Below are positions 17,486 through 26,216 of a stretch of DNA of 64,000 bases, piece by piece (position 1 is the stretch's first letter; every line of letters begins with the position of its first letter). The position numbers and the translations under genes were made by a program. This DNA is from Cyclobacterium marinum DSM 745 (GTDB lineage: Bacteria; Bacteroidota; Bacteroidia; Cytophagales; Cyclobacteriaceae). The notes beneath the pieces are model-generated. The model was not told where the DNA came from. It saw only the letters and a list, made by a program, of their open reading frames with translations, and did no database searches. The stretch spans positions 2,738,501 to 2,802,500 of the forward strand of contig NC_015914.1 in NCBI RefSeq assembly GCF_000222485.1. Reading direction: 5' to 3'.

Positions 17486-18820
17486 ATGGCAAAGTTTAAT
17501 TTTTACCTCAGGGAAAAATCCAAAGATGGTGAAACCCCTATTATTTTATTTATCAGTTTTAAAAATTCCCGTTTAAAATACTCCACTGATAAAAGCATCC
17601 ATCCTAAGTTCTGGAATGAAGATAGTCAACTAGCAAGGCTTGTTAAAGAATTTCCTAAGGGTAAAGTTTTTAATGACAGATTAAAATTTATCAAGACTGA
17701 GGCAGACAGGGTATTTGGAGAATTAGAAAGGGACTTAGGACGTATCCCCGATACCCAAGAACTAAAAGGAAAACTGGATAGTGTATTGAAAGAAGTTCCT
17801 AAAGGAATTGAAAATTCTGAAAGGGTACCAACATTCATGGAGTTGTTTAAAAATTTTATTGAAGATTCTGAAAATGGTATCCGGTTGACTTCATCAGGAA
17901 AAAGGTTTGACAGGAGGTCGATTCAAAAATACAATACTGTATATGATACTTTGCTGAAATTTGGGAAAGGGTATCACCTGGCATTTGAGACAATAGATAA
18001 AAATTTTTATACCAAGTTTGTTGCCTACATGAATAAGGAAATTTCCAAGACTGTCAAAGGTGAAAAAATAATTATCAAACCAAGTTATACAGTTAATACG
18101 ATAGGAAAGTATATCCAAGTCATTAAGACTTTTTTGAACTATGCCACCGAAAATGGATATAACAACAATATGTATTTTCAGTCTAAACATTTTAAAGCCC
18201 CAAAAGTGGCGGGATTCTCAATTTACCTGAATGAAGACGAAATTAACCAAATCTACGAACTGGATTTAAGCAAAACCCCACACTTTGAACGTGTCCGAGA
18301 CTTGTTTATAGTTGGTTGCTGGACTGGGTTAAGGTTTTCTGATTTTACGGCCATCAAACCTGAAAACATTAAAGATGAATATTTAGAAATCAAGACGTTT
18401 AAAACAGGTGAAAAAGTTATTATTCCAATCCATCCAATGGTTCGGTCGATTATGGTTAAATACTCAGGGCAGTATTCAAACAGTTTGCCTCCGGCCATAT
18501 CAAACCAAAAAATGAATGCCTACCTAAAAGAGATTGCAAAACAGGTGGATTGCCTAAAAGAATTGGTGGAGGTGGAGCGCATCAAAGGAGGCTTTAAGAC
18601 AACTACAAAACAAAACAAATGGGAACTTGTCACCACCCATACTGCACGAAGGTCTTTTGCTACGAATGTTTATAAGAGTGGTTTTCCTGCCATCAGTTTG
18701 ATGGAAATCACAGGTCACAGGACAGAAAAATCCTTTTTACTTTACATTAAGGTTACCCCTGAGGAAACTGCAAAACGATTATCAGATCATTGGAATAGGT
18801 CAGTTTTAAAAGTTGGATAA
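17486..18820 (+). CDS. Tyrosine recombinase / site-specific integrase
   Basis: The 444-residue integrase has an N-terminal arm-binding region (MAKFNFYLREKSKDGETPII), a SAM-like core-binding domain (about 110-235) and a C-terminal catalytic domain. Its catalytic residues are R283 (WTGLRFSD), H385 and R388 (THTARRSF), H411 (TGHRTEKSF) and Y420 (LLYIKV). All are present, so the enzyme should be active. It lies 185 bases inside attL and reads inward. It should catalyse integration into, and with an excisionase excision from, the initiator tRNA gene. Confidence 0.95.
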   Translation: MAKFNFYLREKSKDGETPIILFISFKNSRLKYSTDKSIHPKFWNEDSQLARLVKEFPKGKVFNDRLKFIKTEADRVFGELERDLGRIPDTQELKGKLDSVLKEVPKGIENSERVPTFMELFKNFIEDSENGIRLTSSGKRFDRRSIQKYNTVYDTLLKFGKGYHLAFETIDKNFYTKFVAYMNKEISKTVKGEKIIIKPSYTVNTIGKYIQVIKTFLNYATENGYNNNMYFQSKHFKAPKVAGFSIYLNEDEINQIYELDLSKTPHFERVRDLFIVGCWTGLRFSDFTAIKPENIKDEYLEIKTFKTGEKVIIPIHPMVRSIMVKYSGQYSNSLPPAISNQKMNAYLKEIAKQVDCLKELVEVERIKGGFKTTTKQNKWELVTTHTARRSFATNVYKSGFPAISLMEITGHRTEKSFLLYIKVTPEETAKRLSDHWNRSVLKVG

Positions 18821-18826
18821 TTTAAT

Positions 18827-19597
18827 ATGGAGAATTTTTCAGAATATACCTTCAATGATTGGTTGGATAATAAACCAGAACCACGCAATGATTTAGAGGG
18901 CATAATTGCACCTAAAGAATTGAAAAAAATATTTGAGGCGAAGGAATATACATTTGAAACATCATTTAAACTAACCTTAGAATATTATAAAAGGGATTTT
19001 ATTGAAGATTTAAACAAATGTGAAATAAGAGATAAAATTGAAATAATTAAAGAGGTTATTCCCGATGCTCAGTCAAATTTCCAAAAGTTCAAAAAAAGAG
19101 AATTGATAAAGCAGGATTATCCTGATAAATTTTTAGGCATCAATGGCCATGAATATAATATGACAAAACGCCAAGAAGATGGGCTAAACAATGGTATTTA
19201 TGGCACCTTTAGTAGCAAAATAAATGATTTTCACTCTGCTGTAATTCATTATCATCTATATAAATTCTATCTTGAACTATTAGAGGAACATCAATCTCCA
19301 CTTAAAATAGTTTTGCTTACTAATATCGGACATAAATTAACTTTGCTTTATGAGTTGGGTTTCATTGATCTAATAAATAAAAGATTTATTGAGGAGAATT
19401 CCGATAAAGCAATGAGTAAAGCAAAATTAATAGGAAGCCTTTTGGGTTGTGACCAGCCAAATGATATTGAAACAGTGAGGAAATACCTTTCTTATATTGA
19501 AAATCTTGGTCATTCTAAAAGTCCTTTAACCAAAAGTTCAATAAATGAAGTTAAGAAGATATTGCAGGATTGCGGGTTAACTCCAAAAAACATATAG
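18827..19597 (+). CDS. Hypothetical element protein, 256 aa
   Basis: I do not recognise a named family. The protein is soluble, charged and predicted helical, with no signal or membrane segment. A C-terminal block (SKAKLIGSLLGCDQPNDIET, then YLSYIENLGHSKSPLTKSS) has the look of a small helical domain often seen in integrase-linked proteins of Bacteroidota elements. It begins six bases after the integrase stop, so it is probably cotranscribed and may help recombination or its control. A weak GC hairpin with a T run (GCGGGAA at 19621, TTCCCCCGC at 19636) follows and could end this transcript. Confidence 0.65.
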   Translation: MENFSEYTFNDWLDNKPEPRNDLEGIIAPKELKKIFEAKEYTFETSFKLTLEYYKRDFIEDLNKCEIRDKIEIIKEVIPDAQSNFQKFKKRELIKQDYPDKFLGINGHEYNMTKRQEDGLNNGIYGTFSSKINDFHSAVIHYHLYKFYLELLEEHQSPLKIVLLTNIGHKLTLLYELGFIDLINKRFIEENSDKAMSKAKLIGSLLGCDQPNDIETVRKYLSYIENLGHSKSPLTKSSINEVKKILQDCGLTPKNI

Positions 19598-19688
19598 AAT
19601 TTAACCTTATTTTATTTTTTGCGGGAACCCCAATTTTCCCCCGCTTTTCAACTTTGCAAATTTGTACCATCACTTTAAAACAAATGTT

Positions 19689-19976
19689 ATGGACAAATTA
19701 ATTTTAAGTACTTACACCTCTGAGGAACTTTCAGAGATCATTCACAAAGCAATCAAGGAGGTAGTAAAAGATATGGAACCTCAAATCTCCAAACAGCTAA
19801 ACGAAACACTACTTACAAGGAGAGAAATGGCTGACAAGTTGAAAATTAGCCTTGTGACACTGAATGACTGGACTAAACGAGGGATTATCCAATCTTACCT
19901 TATTGGTGGACGTGTCCTTTATAAGGAGAGGGAAATTGAAGCATCCCTCTATAAAACCCAAACTGTAAAATACTGA
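19689..19976 (+). CDS. Excisionase-like helix-turn-helix protein
   Basis: ATG 19689 (95 aa) is preferred over the upstream TTG at 19662. Residues about 42-90 hold a MerR/excisionase-type HTH_17 domain: LLTRREMADKLKISLVTLND, followed by WTKRGIIQSYLIGGRVLYKE. Such proteins bind DNA next to att sites and direct excision, or control plasmid-type replication genes. It stands before the replication genes and after the integrase transcript, where a regulator or recombination directionality factor is expected. It is closer to element HTH proteins than to chromosomal MerR regulators because it has no effector domain. Confidence 0.82.
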   Translation: MDKLILSTYTSEELSEIIHKAIKEVVKDMEPQISKQLNETLLTRREMADKLKISLVTLNDWTKRGIIQSYLIGGRVLYKEREIEASLYKTQTVKY

Positions 19977-19980
19977 TCCG

Positions 19981-20208
19981 ATGGCACCAAAAAAAGAAAG
20001 GGCACCAATCGGAATAGATCCCATTGATGCCGGAACCGCTTTAGGTATCGAATCAAAAGCAGTATTCAAAGATACCTATTATTTTTCGTTTGAACGAAGC
20101 AGAAATTGTAAAATACAATTGATGGAACGGGGCAATGATCAGTTACCTATCACCATCTTGCAATTTTTTCCCGGTATTGTAGAACCTTCAAATACTGTTA
20201 AGCTATGA
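19981..20208 (+). CDS. Small hypothetical protein, 75 aa
   Basis: The gene starts four bases after the HTH stop and overlaps the primase start by ATGA (20205-20208), an arrangement that supports translation by coupling. The protein (MAPKKERAPIGIDPIDAGTA...) has no membrane segment and no family I recognise. Confidence 0.6.
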   Translation: MAPKKERAPIGIDPIDAGTALGIESKAVFKDTYYFSFERSRNCKIQLMERGNDQLPITILQFFPGIVEPSNTVKL

Positions 20209-21752
20209 AACTGAATCCTGTATTTGATGACCTTAATAATCCGTCAACTATTATAAACCACGTTGAGAAACTGAAAGAAACAAGAAAAGTAACTTCACAC
20301 GCTCAAATATTAGATAAACTTATTGAGCAGTTTAAACCGTTGGACTTTGAAGTATTAGCTTTTCCACAGGCTAAAAAACTAAGAGAACAACTGAAAAAGG
20401 CAACACCCGGAAGTGAACAGGTAAAGGAAATACAAAAGCAATTGGATAAACTGAAATTGAACCTAAAACATTATTTGGTTTTATCAATTGAAAACATCTT
20501 ACTATTTGCAGAAAAAAACCGTTGGGGCTTATGTAAAAACCACGATTTTATTTACCTGTACAACGGTATATTTTGGACTGAGATTGACAAAGAAACATTC
20601 CAAAAGTTTTTAGGCGAAGCAGCCGAACAAATAGGAGTTGCAAAGTTTTCAGCAAGGTATTACCAATTTAGAGAACAGCTATTTAAACAATTCCTTGCAA
20701 CGGCATTTTTACCCACACCTGAAAGCAATAAAGATACGGTATTGATTAATCTATTAAACGGAACATTTGAAATAAGCCCACAAGGTACCAAATTAAGACC
20801 GTTTGACCGTTTGGACTTCCTTACCTACCAATTACCATTTGAATACAACCTAAAGGCGAAAGCACCATTATTTGAAGCTTATTTAAACAGGGTTTTGCCA
20901 GACAAAGAACGACAAAGGGTATTAGCTGAATATTTGGGCTTTGTATTCATTAAACATGGGAGTAATTCACTTAAAGAGGAAAAAGCTTTAATACTTTACG
21001 GTTCTGGTGCAAACGGGAAAAGCGTATTTTTTGAAATAGTTACTGCAATGTTCGGACGTGATAATGTAAGTAATTATTCATTACATAGCTTAACAGAGGA
21101 AAAAGGTTTTTATCGGGCAAAGATTGGTAATAAGTTAGTAAACTATGCAAGTGAAATAAGTGGAAAGTTGGAAGCAAGTTTATTTAAAAATATGGTTTCC
21201 GGTGAACCCGTTGAAGCCTGTCTGAAATACGGGCAACCTTTCACAATGACAGAATACGCAAAGTTTATTTTCAATTGTAATGAGTTACCCAAAGACGTTG
21301 AACATACAAATGCCTATTTTAGGCGGTTTTTAATCATTCCATTTGATGTTACTATACCACCACCGGAACAAGATAAAAACCTACATACTAAGATTATTGA
21401 TAACGAACTTTCAGGCGTATTCAATTGGGTATTGCAGGGGCTTAACAGGTTATTGGAGCAAAAGAGGTTTTCAGATTGTGAAGCAGCCCAACAAGCCATT
21501 GAGCAATACAAAATGGAAAGTAACAGCGTACAGATGTTTTTGAACGAAAACCAATATAAAGGCAGTCCAAAAAATTTCAAGTTAATCAAAGACCTGTACT
21601 TGGAATACAGAATATTTTGTAATGATGACGGAATGATACCCTTTAAAAAGTCTAATTTCATAAAACAGTTACGGGTGTTGGGTTTGATTGTAGATAGGGT
21701 TTCACAAAACCAAATGGCGGTATTTATTGAAGCACTCGGATTTAATTATTAA
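20205..21752 (+). CDS. P4-type phage/plasmid primase-helicase
   Basis: The 515-residue protein has an N-terminal D5_N-like region and a superfamily 3 helicase domain. The Walker A motif is G266-SGANGKS-273, followed by a conserved block (SLTEEKGFYRAKIGNKLVNY) and the sensor region AKFIFNCNELPKDVEHTNAY, which ends with arginine-finger-like FRRFLIIPF. P4-family proteins unwind and prime element DNA after excision. The C-terminal part (MFLNENQYKGSPKNFKLIKD) is a winged-helix DNA-binding tail. It is translationally coupled to the small protein before it, and the zinc-finger gene follows by 24 bases. Confidence 0.88.
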   Translation: MKLNPVFDDLNNPSTIINHVEKLKETRKVTSHAQILDKLIEQFKPLDFEVLAFPQAKKLREQLKKATPGSEQVKEIQKQLDKLKLNLKHYLVLSIENILLFAEKNRWGLCKNHDFIYLYNGIFWTEIDKETFQKFLGEAAEQIGVAKFSARYYQFREQLFKQFLATAFLPTPESNKDTVLINLLNGTFEISPQGTKLRPFDRLDFLTYQLPFEYNLKAKAPLFEAYLNRVLPDKERQRVLAEYLGFVFIKHGSNSLKEEKALILYGSGANGKSVFFEIVTAMFGRDNVSNYSLHSLTEEKGFYRAKIGNKLVNYASEISGKLEASLFKNMVSGEPVEACLKYGQPFTMTEYAKFIFNCNELPKDVEHTNAYFRRFLIIPFDVTIPPPEQDKNLHTKIIDNELSGVFNWVLQGLNRLLEQKRFSDCEAAQQAIEQYKMESNSVQMFLNENQYKGSPKNFKLIKDLYLEYRIFCNDDGMIPFKKSNFIKQLRVLGLIVDRVSQNQMAVFIEALGFNY

Positions 21753-21776
21753 ACCAATGAAAAAAAGGTTTCTTCA

Positions 21777-22898
21777 ATGAGTAACTTTAATAACTTTAGT
21801 AACTCACACCGATACAGTTTAGAAAAAGGCAGTAAAAAGCACCATTGCCCGGCTACTGATTGCGGAAAAAAAACATTTGTTCGCTATGTAGATAAACAAA
21901 CAGGCGACTATTTACCCGAACAGTATGGACGTTGCGACCGTGAAAGCAAATGTACGTACCAACTTAATCCCTATTTGGACGGATACGCAAAAATTATCTG
22001 GAAACAGGAACAAAAGGTTACTGGAGTTACTAAAGTTACCCTTCCAAAACAACAATATTTCCGCATACAACCCCAACCAGCACCTGCACCAGTATTTTTT
22101 GATTTTTATTCATTCAAACAAACATTGCAGTCCGAACGCTATGAAAAGAATATGTTTATACAGAACTTAATTTACAAGGTACAATTTCCCTTTGAAGTTG
22201 ATCAAGTTACAAAAGTTATTGAGTTATACCGTATAGGAACAGTTGCAAATGGTTACAGATCAGGGGCAACTACTTTTCCTTTTATTGATATACAGGACAA
22301 TGTACGGGCAATTCAAGTAAAGCAATTTGATGAGAACAACCACACTACGAAAACGGACTTCTTACATTCAATAATTGAAAAGCACCACAATCGAAATAAT
22401 AAAGCATTGCCTGAATGGTTGAAAGCGTACACAAAGCAGGATAAACGAATTTCTTGTTTGTTTGGGGAACACCTTATGAATAAATACATGTCTAATCCCA
22501 TAGCATTGGTTGAAGCCCCCAAAACAGCTATTTACGGTACTTTATATTTTGGACTACCTGAAACACCACATAGTTTTATTTGGATGGCCGTTTACAACAA
22601 AAGCAGTTTTACATATGATAAGCTTAAAGTATTGAAGGGGCGTTTCGTGTATGTATTCCCGGATTTATCAAAAGATGGTAAAACCTTCATTGAATGGGAA
22701 AAAAAAGCCAAAGAGTTTGAACAACGTTTACCAGGAACACGGTTTATTTTCTCGAATTTATTGGAAAAGCTAGCAACAGATCATGACAAGCAACAAGGCA
22801 AAGATATTGCGGATTATTTTATAGATCAGGATTGGAAAAATTATAGAAAATTAACATTGGGTCATGAATATTCAAAAAAAAATAACATAGTATGGTAA
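21777..22898 (+). CDS. DUF6371-like zinc-finger / Toprim-like replication protein
   Basis: The 373-residue protein starts with a CHC2-like zinc ribbon (KHHCPATDCGKKTFVRYVDK ... YGRCDRESKCTY; C and C plus C and C). The middle and C-terminal part resembles the primase-like DUF6371 family found in Bacteroidota elements: PIALVEAPKTAIYGTLYFGL, with an E of Toprim type, then GRFVYVFPDLSKDGKTFIEW, which places a D as a possible second acidic residue. It probably supplies RNA primer synthesis or template binding beside the SF3 helicase. The DUF assignment is from memory of the family pattern. Confidence 0.68.
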   Translation: MSNFNNFSNSHRYSLEKGSKKHHCPATDCGKKTFVRYVDKQTGDYLPEQYGRCDRESKCTYQLNPYLDGYAKIIWKQEQKVTGVTKVTLPKQQYFRIQPQPAPAPVFFDFYSFKQTLQSERYEKNMFIQNLIYKVQFPFEVDQVTKVIELYRIGTVANGYRSGATTFPFIDIQDNVRAIQVKQFDENNHTTKTDFLHSIIEKHHNRNNKALPEWLKAYTKQDKRISCLFGEHLMNKYMSNPIALVEAPKTAIYGTLYFGLPETPHSFIWMAVYNKSSFTYDKLKVLKGRFVYVFPDLSKDGKTFIEWEKKAKEFEQRLPGTRFIFSNLLEKLATDHDKQQGKDIADYFIDQDWKNYRKLTLGHEYSKKNNIVW

Positions 22899-23181
22899 AG
22901 GTATTTTTAAAGTGTTATTTTAGGTGAGTATGTAGGAAAGTGAAGCGCAGATACACCGGAATTCTAATAAATTGGAATTTCTTAATGAATTAAAATCAGA
23001 ATGGCTAAATTATATCTTTCCCAAATTGGATCATGGAAATTTGAGTATCTGGAGGAATTTGTTAATTTCAGGCTATTAAGACATTTTCTTTTTGTCTACA
23101 AAAAAAAAAAACTATACCAATTCAAAATATATCAAGCTCAATAAAATTTAGTCAGTGTTATATGATTATTCCATACATACG
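22899..23181. other. AT-rich spacer in element
   Basis: This stretch separates the replication genes from the cargo. It includes a run of about 14 A (around 23098-23111) and no convincing ORF or hairpin; it may hold an origin, but no iterons are visible. Confidence 0.4.
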
Positions 23182-23979
23182 ATGAGAAGGCATAAAGACA
23201 GCAGTAAAGCCCTACAACAGGAAAAGGTAGTTTTAAAGCTTTGGAAATTTGTGAAAGAATTGCTAAAAGAAGATAAACTAGGGATAGCATTTGACTTTAA
23301 AAAGAAGGCCGAATCAGATATTAAATTCTACACTACAGTAAAAACATTATTAACTGAATATGCCAAATTAAAAAGTATGCAGTTTAATGATGTCCTTAAC
23401 AGGTTTGAGGATGTACTAAAGAGAAAACTTAATGATGCCGATAAAGAGTATTTAAAAACCTTATGGGATGAATTAAAAAAAGAAACCTCGAAACCAAAGA
23501 CAGAGTTAGAACCTAGAATAGATAATCCTGTAAATGAGGAAATATCAAATGATCTTAAAAGTGATCAATTCGAAAGTACTAAAAAGGAATTTGCCGAAAA
23601 CGTTAACTCTAAAACCGATAATAGAACTAAAATATATGGAGAATCGAACTTCATTATGAAGTGGATAGCTGAAAGGAAGGTTACTACCAATAAATTGATA
23701 GGTTTTCAATTTATATATTTTGGTATAATGATTGGTTTGGCTTATACACTAGGTGCTCTTAATTCAGTTATATTATATGGTGGTAAAACCATCGACGAAT
23801 GGAGGCTGATTGAATCGAAAGTAAGATATGAAAGGGAGCTTTTCATATGGGTTGGGAGTTCTGGAGTAAAGGGGGAAGAGGTTTTTAATTGGGGTCTTTT
23901 TTATAATGTTTTCATTTATTTGTTTATTTTAGACCTAATAATAATAGGTTTGGTTTTTTGGAGTAGGCAAGAAGATTGA
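23182..23979 (+). CDS. Hypothetical cargo membrane protein, ~265 aa
   Basis: ATG 23182 is preferred over GTG 23155. The first 150 residues are highly charged and helical (LQQEKVVLKLWKFVKELLKE), then a linker, then two membrane segments (about 180-200, FQFIYFGIMIGLAYTLGALN; and about 238-262, NVFIYLFILDLIIIGLVFWS). No family is recognised. The layout of a long cytoplasmic helical domain plus two membrane helices recalls membrane effectors of some defence or exclusion genes, but that is only inference. Confidence 0.6.
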   Translation: MRRHKDSSKALQQEKVVLKLWKFVKELLKEDKLGIAFDFKKKAESDIKFYTTVKTLLTEYAKLKSMQFNDVLNRFEDVLKRKLNDADKEYLKTLWDELKKETSKPKTELEPRIDNPVNEEISNDLKSDQFESTKKEFAENVNSKTDNRTKIYGESNFIMKWIAERKVTTNKLIGFQFIYFGIMIGLAYTLGALNSVILYGGKTIDEWRLIESKVRYERELFIWVGSSGVKGEEVFNWGLFYNVFIYLFILDLIIIGLVFWSRQED

Positions 23980-24198
23980 TGGTTTCCTTAATTTATCAAA
24001 TAAAATGGTTGTATAATTTTATTTATTTATTAAAACATCTGTTTAGTTGGGTTATTTGTTCAGAATATTCTAGATTAAGAAGTGGGTTTACTAAAAGTAT
24101 TAATTTTTTTACTAGATTAGTATGAAGTTGCATAGTGTTTATCTATGTTTATGGTTTTAATCCTAAACAAAGTTTTCTGTACTATATATATATCAAAT

Positions 24199-24534
24199 AT
24201 GGCAAATGTAGATTTAAGTCAGGTAGAAAAAGGAATTAAGTTTTTTTTAACCGTAAATAATAGTGAATTGAAAGCAGGTGAAAAAATTGTTTTAATTACT
24301 GTTATTAGGCTGTTAGATGAGAAGCATGTTATTTCTAAAAATGAGGTATGCAAAAACAATAGTGCAAAAAGGGATACTACTTACAGTTTATTACGTTCCT
24401 TGGAGTTTAAAGGATATTTGAAAGCCGTAAGAAATAATCAATATTATGCCCTGTCTTTTATATCGCTTACCCAAAAAGGATTATTATTTTCGTCTAGATT
24501 GAAAAATTTCATTATTAAAAATAAATCCAATTAA
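24199..24534 (+). CDS. Possible winged-helix DNA-binding protein, 111 aa
   Basis: ATG 24199 (MANVDLSQVEKGIKFFLTVN) is chosen over 24145 because the extra N-terminus is hydrophobic and unlike the rest. The pattern is that of a winged helix: helices KAGEKIVLITVIRLLDEK and SKNEVCKNNSAKRDTTYSLL, then RSLEFKGYLKAVRNNQYYAL as a wing-like turn. The fold is uncertain. It could regulate the neighbouring membrane genes. Confidence 0.5.
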   Translation: MANVDLSQVEKGIKFFLTVNNSELKAGEKIVLITVIRLLDEKHVISKNEVCKNNSAKRDTTYSLLRSLEFKGYLKAVRNNQYYALSFISLTQKGLLFSSRLKNFIIKNKSN

Positions 24535-24626
24535 TTGAAAAAATGCAGTAGGAAAAGGCAGTTTTTAATGTCTAATTTTCTTAAAATACGATAATTTATT
24601 CGCTATATTTTCTTTTATTAGTTATT

Positions 24627-25052
24627 ATGATAAAGCTATTAAAATTATTAATTCTTATTCCACTGATTGTTTTTATTTATCTATTATTAGATTTCGGTTT
24701 ATTCTATTTGCTTTATTATTTAGTACAAAGTGATTTCGGTTATTTAATGTTTATTTTATTAATTGGATTCGGTGGTATAGCAATAGCAGTTCCAATTGTA
24801 ATTATTATACCTGTATTGATATCTTTTATAATTATCAAATTATCTCCCAATATTAAGTTTGGCGCAATTTTGACAATTATTTTATCTATTTTTAACCAAA
24901 TTTATTTTCTGATTTTGATGTTCTATTTATCTGATGAATATCATTTTAATGAAAATTTCATGTCGTTTATTATTGTAATTGTAATTTCACTATACATTTT
25001 TTACCTAGCTATTAAAAGTTCTTATGATTCTTATATCTCAAATCATTATTAA
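24627..25052 (+). CDS. Small polytopic membrane protein, 141 aa
   Basis: Almost the whole protein is hydrophobic, with about four membrane helices (IKLLKLLILIPLIVFIYLLL; LMFILLIGFGGIAIAVPIVI; FGAILTIILSIFNQIYFLIL; FIIVIVISLYIFYLAIKSSY). There is no recognisable family. It is extremely AT-rich, as is its surrounding DNA, which marks it as element cargo. Confidence 0.5.
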   Translation: MIKLLKLLILIPLIVFIYLLLDFGLFYLLYYLVQSDFGYLMFILLIGFGGIAIAVPIVIIIPVLISFIIIKLSPNIKFGAILTIILSIFNQIYFLILMFYLSDEYHFNENFMSFIIVIVISLYIFYLAIKSSYDSYISNHY

Positions 25053-25141
25053 AGTTAATTATAAACAATTTATTTGCTTTTATAACACATATATAATTTA
25101 TTAATTTTAGTAAACCCAAATTATTTTTCAAATATCCTTAA

Positions 25142-25402
25142 CTATTTCCACTTCAAGCCTAAGTAAATACCAATTAAAAGTACTAATATGAAAACTACAA
25201 AGTCAATATAATTTAAACCTATCAATTTATGTATGAAATAAAAAACTCTAGTTTCTATTGATGGCTTTTCCATCATTTTAAGTTCCATAAGAGTGTAATC
25301 AACGGAACTCTTATTCTTGTCAATTCCAATTAGTAGTATGGATGGAAGAAGTGCTGATATGATCTTTGCGATTAAAACATATAAAATTTGATTTAGTATG
25401 CT
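25142..25402 (-). pseudogene. Membrane-protein reading frame without a start codon (likely fragment)
   Basis: On the minus strand an open frame of 86 codons runs from an upstream in-frame stop (25403-25405) to TAG at 25142-25144. It encodes two good membrane helices (LNQILYVLIAKIISALLPSI and YIDFVVFILVLLIGIYLGLK) with a charged linker (DKNKSSVDYTLMELKMMEKP). The first membrane helix precedes any ATG, GTG or TTG, so the gene is either truncated or frameshifted, or uses a rare start. It follows the DUF6804-like gene by 16 bases. Confidence 0.5.
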
Positions 25403-25418
25403 CTAAATGATTAATTTT

Positions 25419-25730
25419 CTATAATTCTTTTAAAGATTTTTTAGGATTCACAAAAAGTGAAGTAATTAAAAGTATTGCCCAAATTACGTCTAAGAAATTC
25501 CATAATTCACGGCCAAGGTAAATTTTAAAAATTGGATTTATTAATATTGCTGAAGCCAACCAAACAACAAACCAGACTTCGTTTTTTTTGTAATTATTAT
25601 AAGCTAATATTCCAAAACCTACCATACCAAAAAATTTAATAAGTTGGTAATATCCATATGGCATATCCAGCAAGCAGACTAATAATAGCACGCTTAAAAT
25701 TATTTTAATGAATTTCTCAGTTTTGGGCAT
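25419..25730 (-). CDS. DUF6804-like small membrane protein, 103 aa
   Basis: The protein has three or four membrane segments and the pattern LVCLLDMPYGYYQLIKFFGM, followed by VGFGILAYNNYKKNEVWFVV, which I associate with the DUF6804 family of small membrane proteins; its function is unknown. It reads against the other element genes and could form a small minus-strand unit with the fragment downstream of it. Confidence 0.6.
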   Translation of the reverse strand: MPKTEKFIKIILSVLLLVCLLDMPYGYYQLIKFFGMVGFGILAYNNYKKNEVWFVVWLASAILINPIFKIYLGRELWNFLDVIWAILLITSLFVNPKKSLKEL

Positions 25731-26047
25731 TCTTGTATGTATAATTTAGTCCTTTCAATTATAAATTAATGCAAAAATTGATTCTAAAGCAATATTCGAA
25801 ATCAAATACCTTAAAACACCTAATAAAAATTTTAATTTAGCTGTTTAAGCACCTCCTAGGTGTTATATACTATGTTTGACTAATGAAATTTTAAAAAGAA
25901 ACGGAAAAAAATTGACCCGGTAGGTGCCTTTTTACAAATTTTGGTTTTGAAAACTGTTTTTTGGATACGGTTGACTATTATTCTAAATGATGAATAATTT
26001 TAATGGCTTATTTCAGGCTAATTTAAATTAAGGCTAAATCCTTTAAA
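25731..26047. other. AT-rich right end of the element, non-coding
   Basis: No ORF is convincing. The motif CACCT / AGGTG recurs: AACACCTAA near 25818, the inverted repeat CACCTCCTAGGTG near 25850, and GTAGGTGCC near 25920. These could be protein-binding sites near attR. Nothing else is seen. Confidence 0.35.
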
Positions 26048-26070
26048 CTGTCCCCCAAACTGTCCCCCAA
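26048..26070 (+). repeat. Right subterminal tandem repeat CTGTCCCCCAAA
   Basis: Two adjacent direct copies (26048-26060 and 26060-26070) mirror the pair at 17419-17440 and abut the att core. The orientation is the same at both ends of the element. Confidence 0.55.
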
Positions 26071-26112
26071 AAACAGAAAACCCCAAATACTTGACGTATA
26101 AGGGGTTTCTAG

Positions 26113-26125
<13 letters not shown>
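26059..26125. repeat. attR: 67-bp direct repeat overlapping tRNA 3' end
   Basis: This is the partner of attL (17234-17300). Its last 13 bases (26113-26125) are the 3' end of the tRNA gene, so insertion rebuilt a complete tRNA. Confidence 0.92.
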
Positions 26126-26185
<60 letters not shown>

Positions 26186-26216
26186 ATATATTTTCAATTT
26201 AACATTTCAATTTTAA

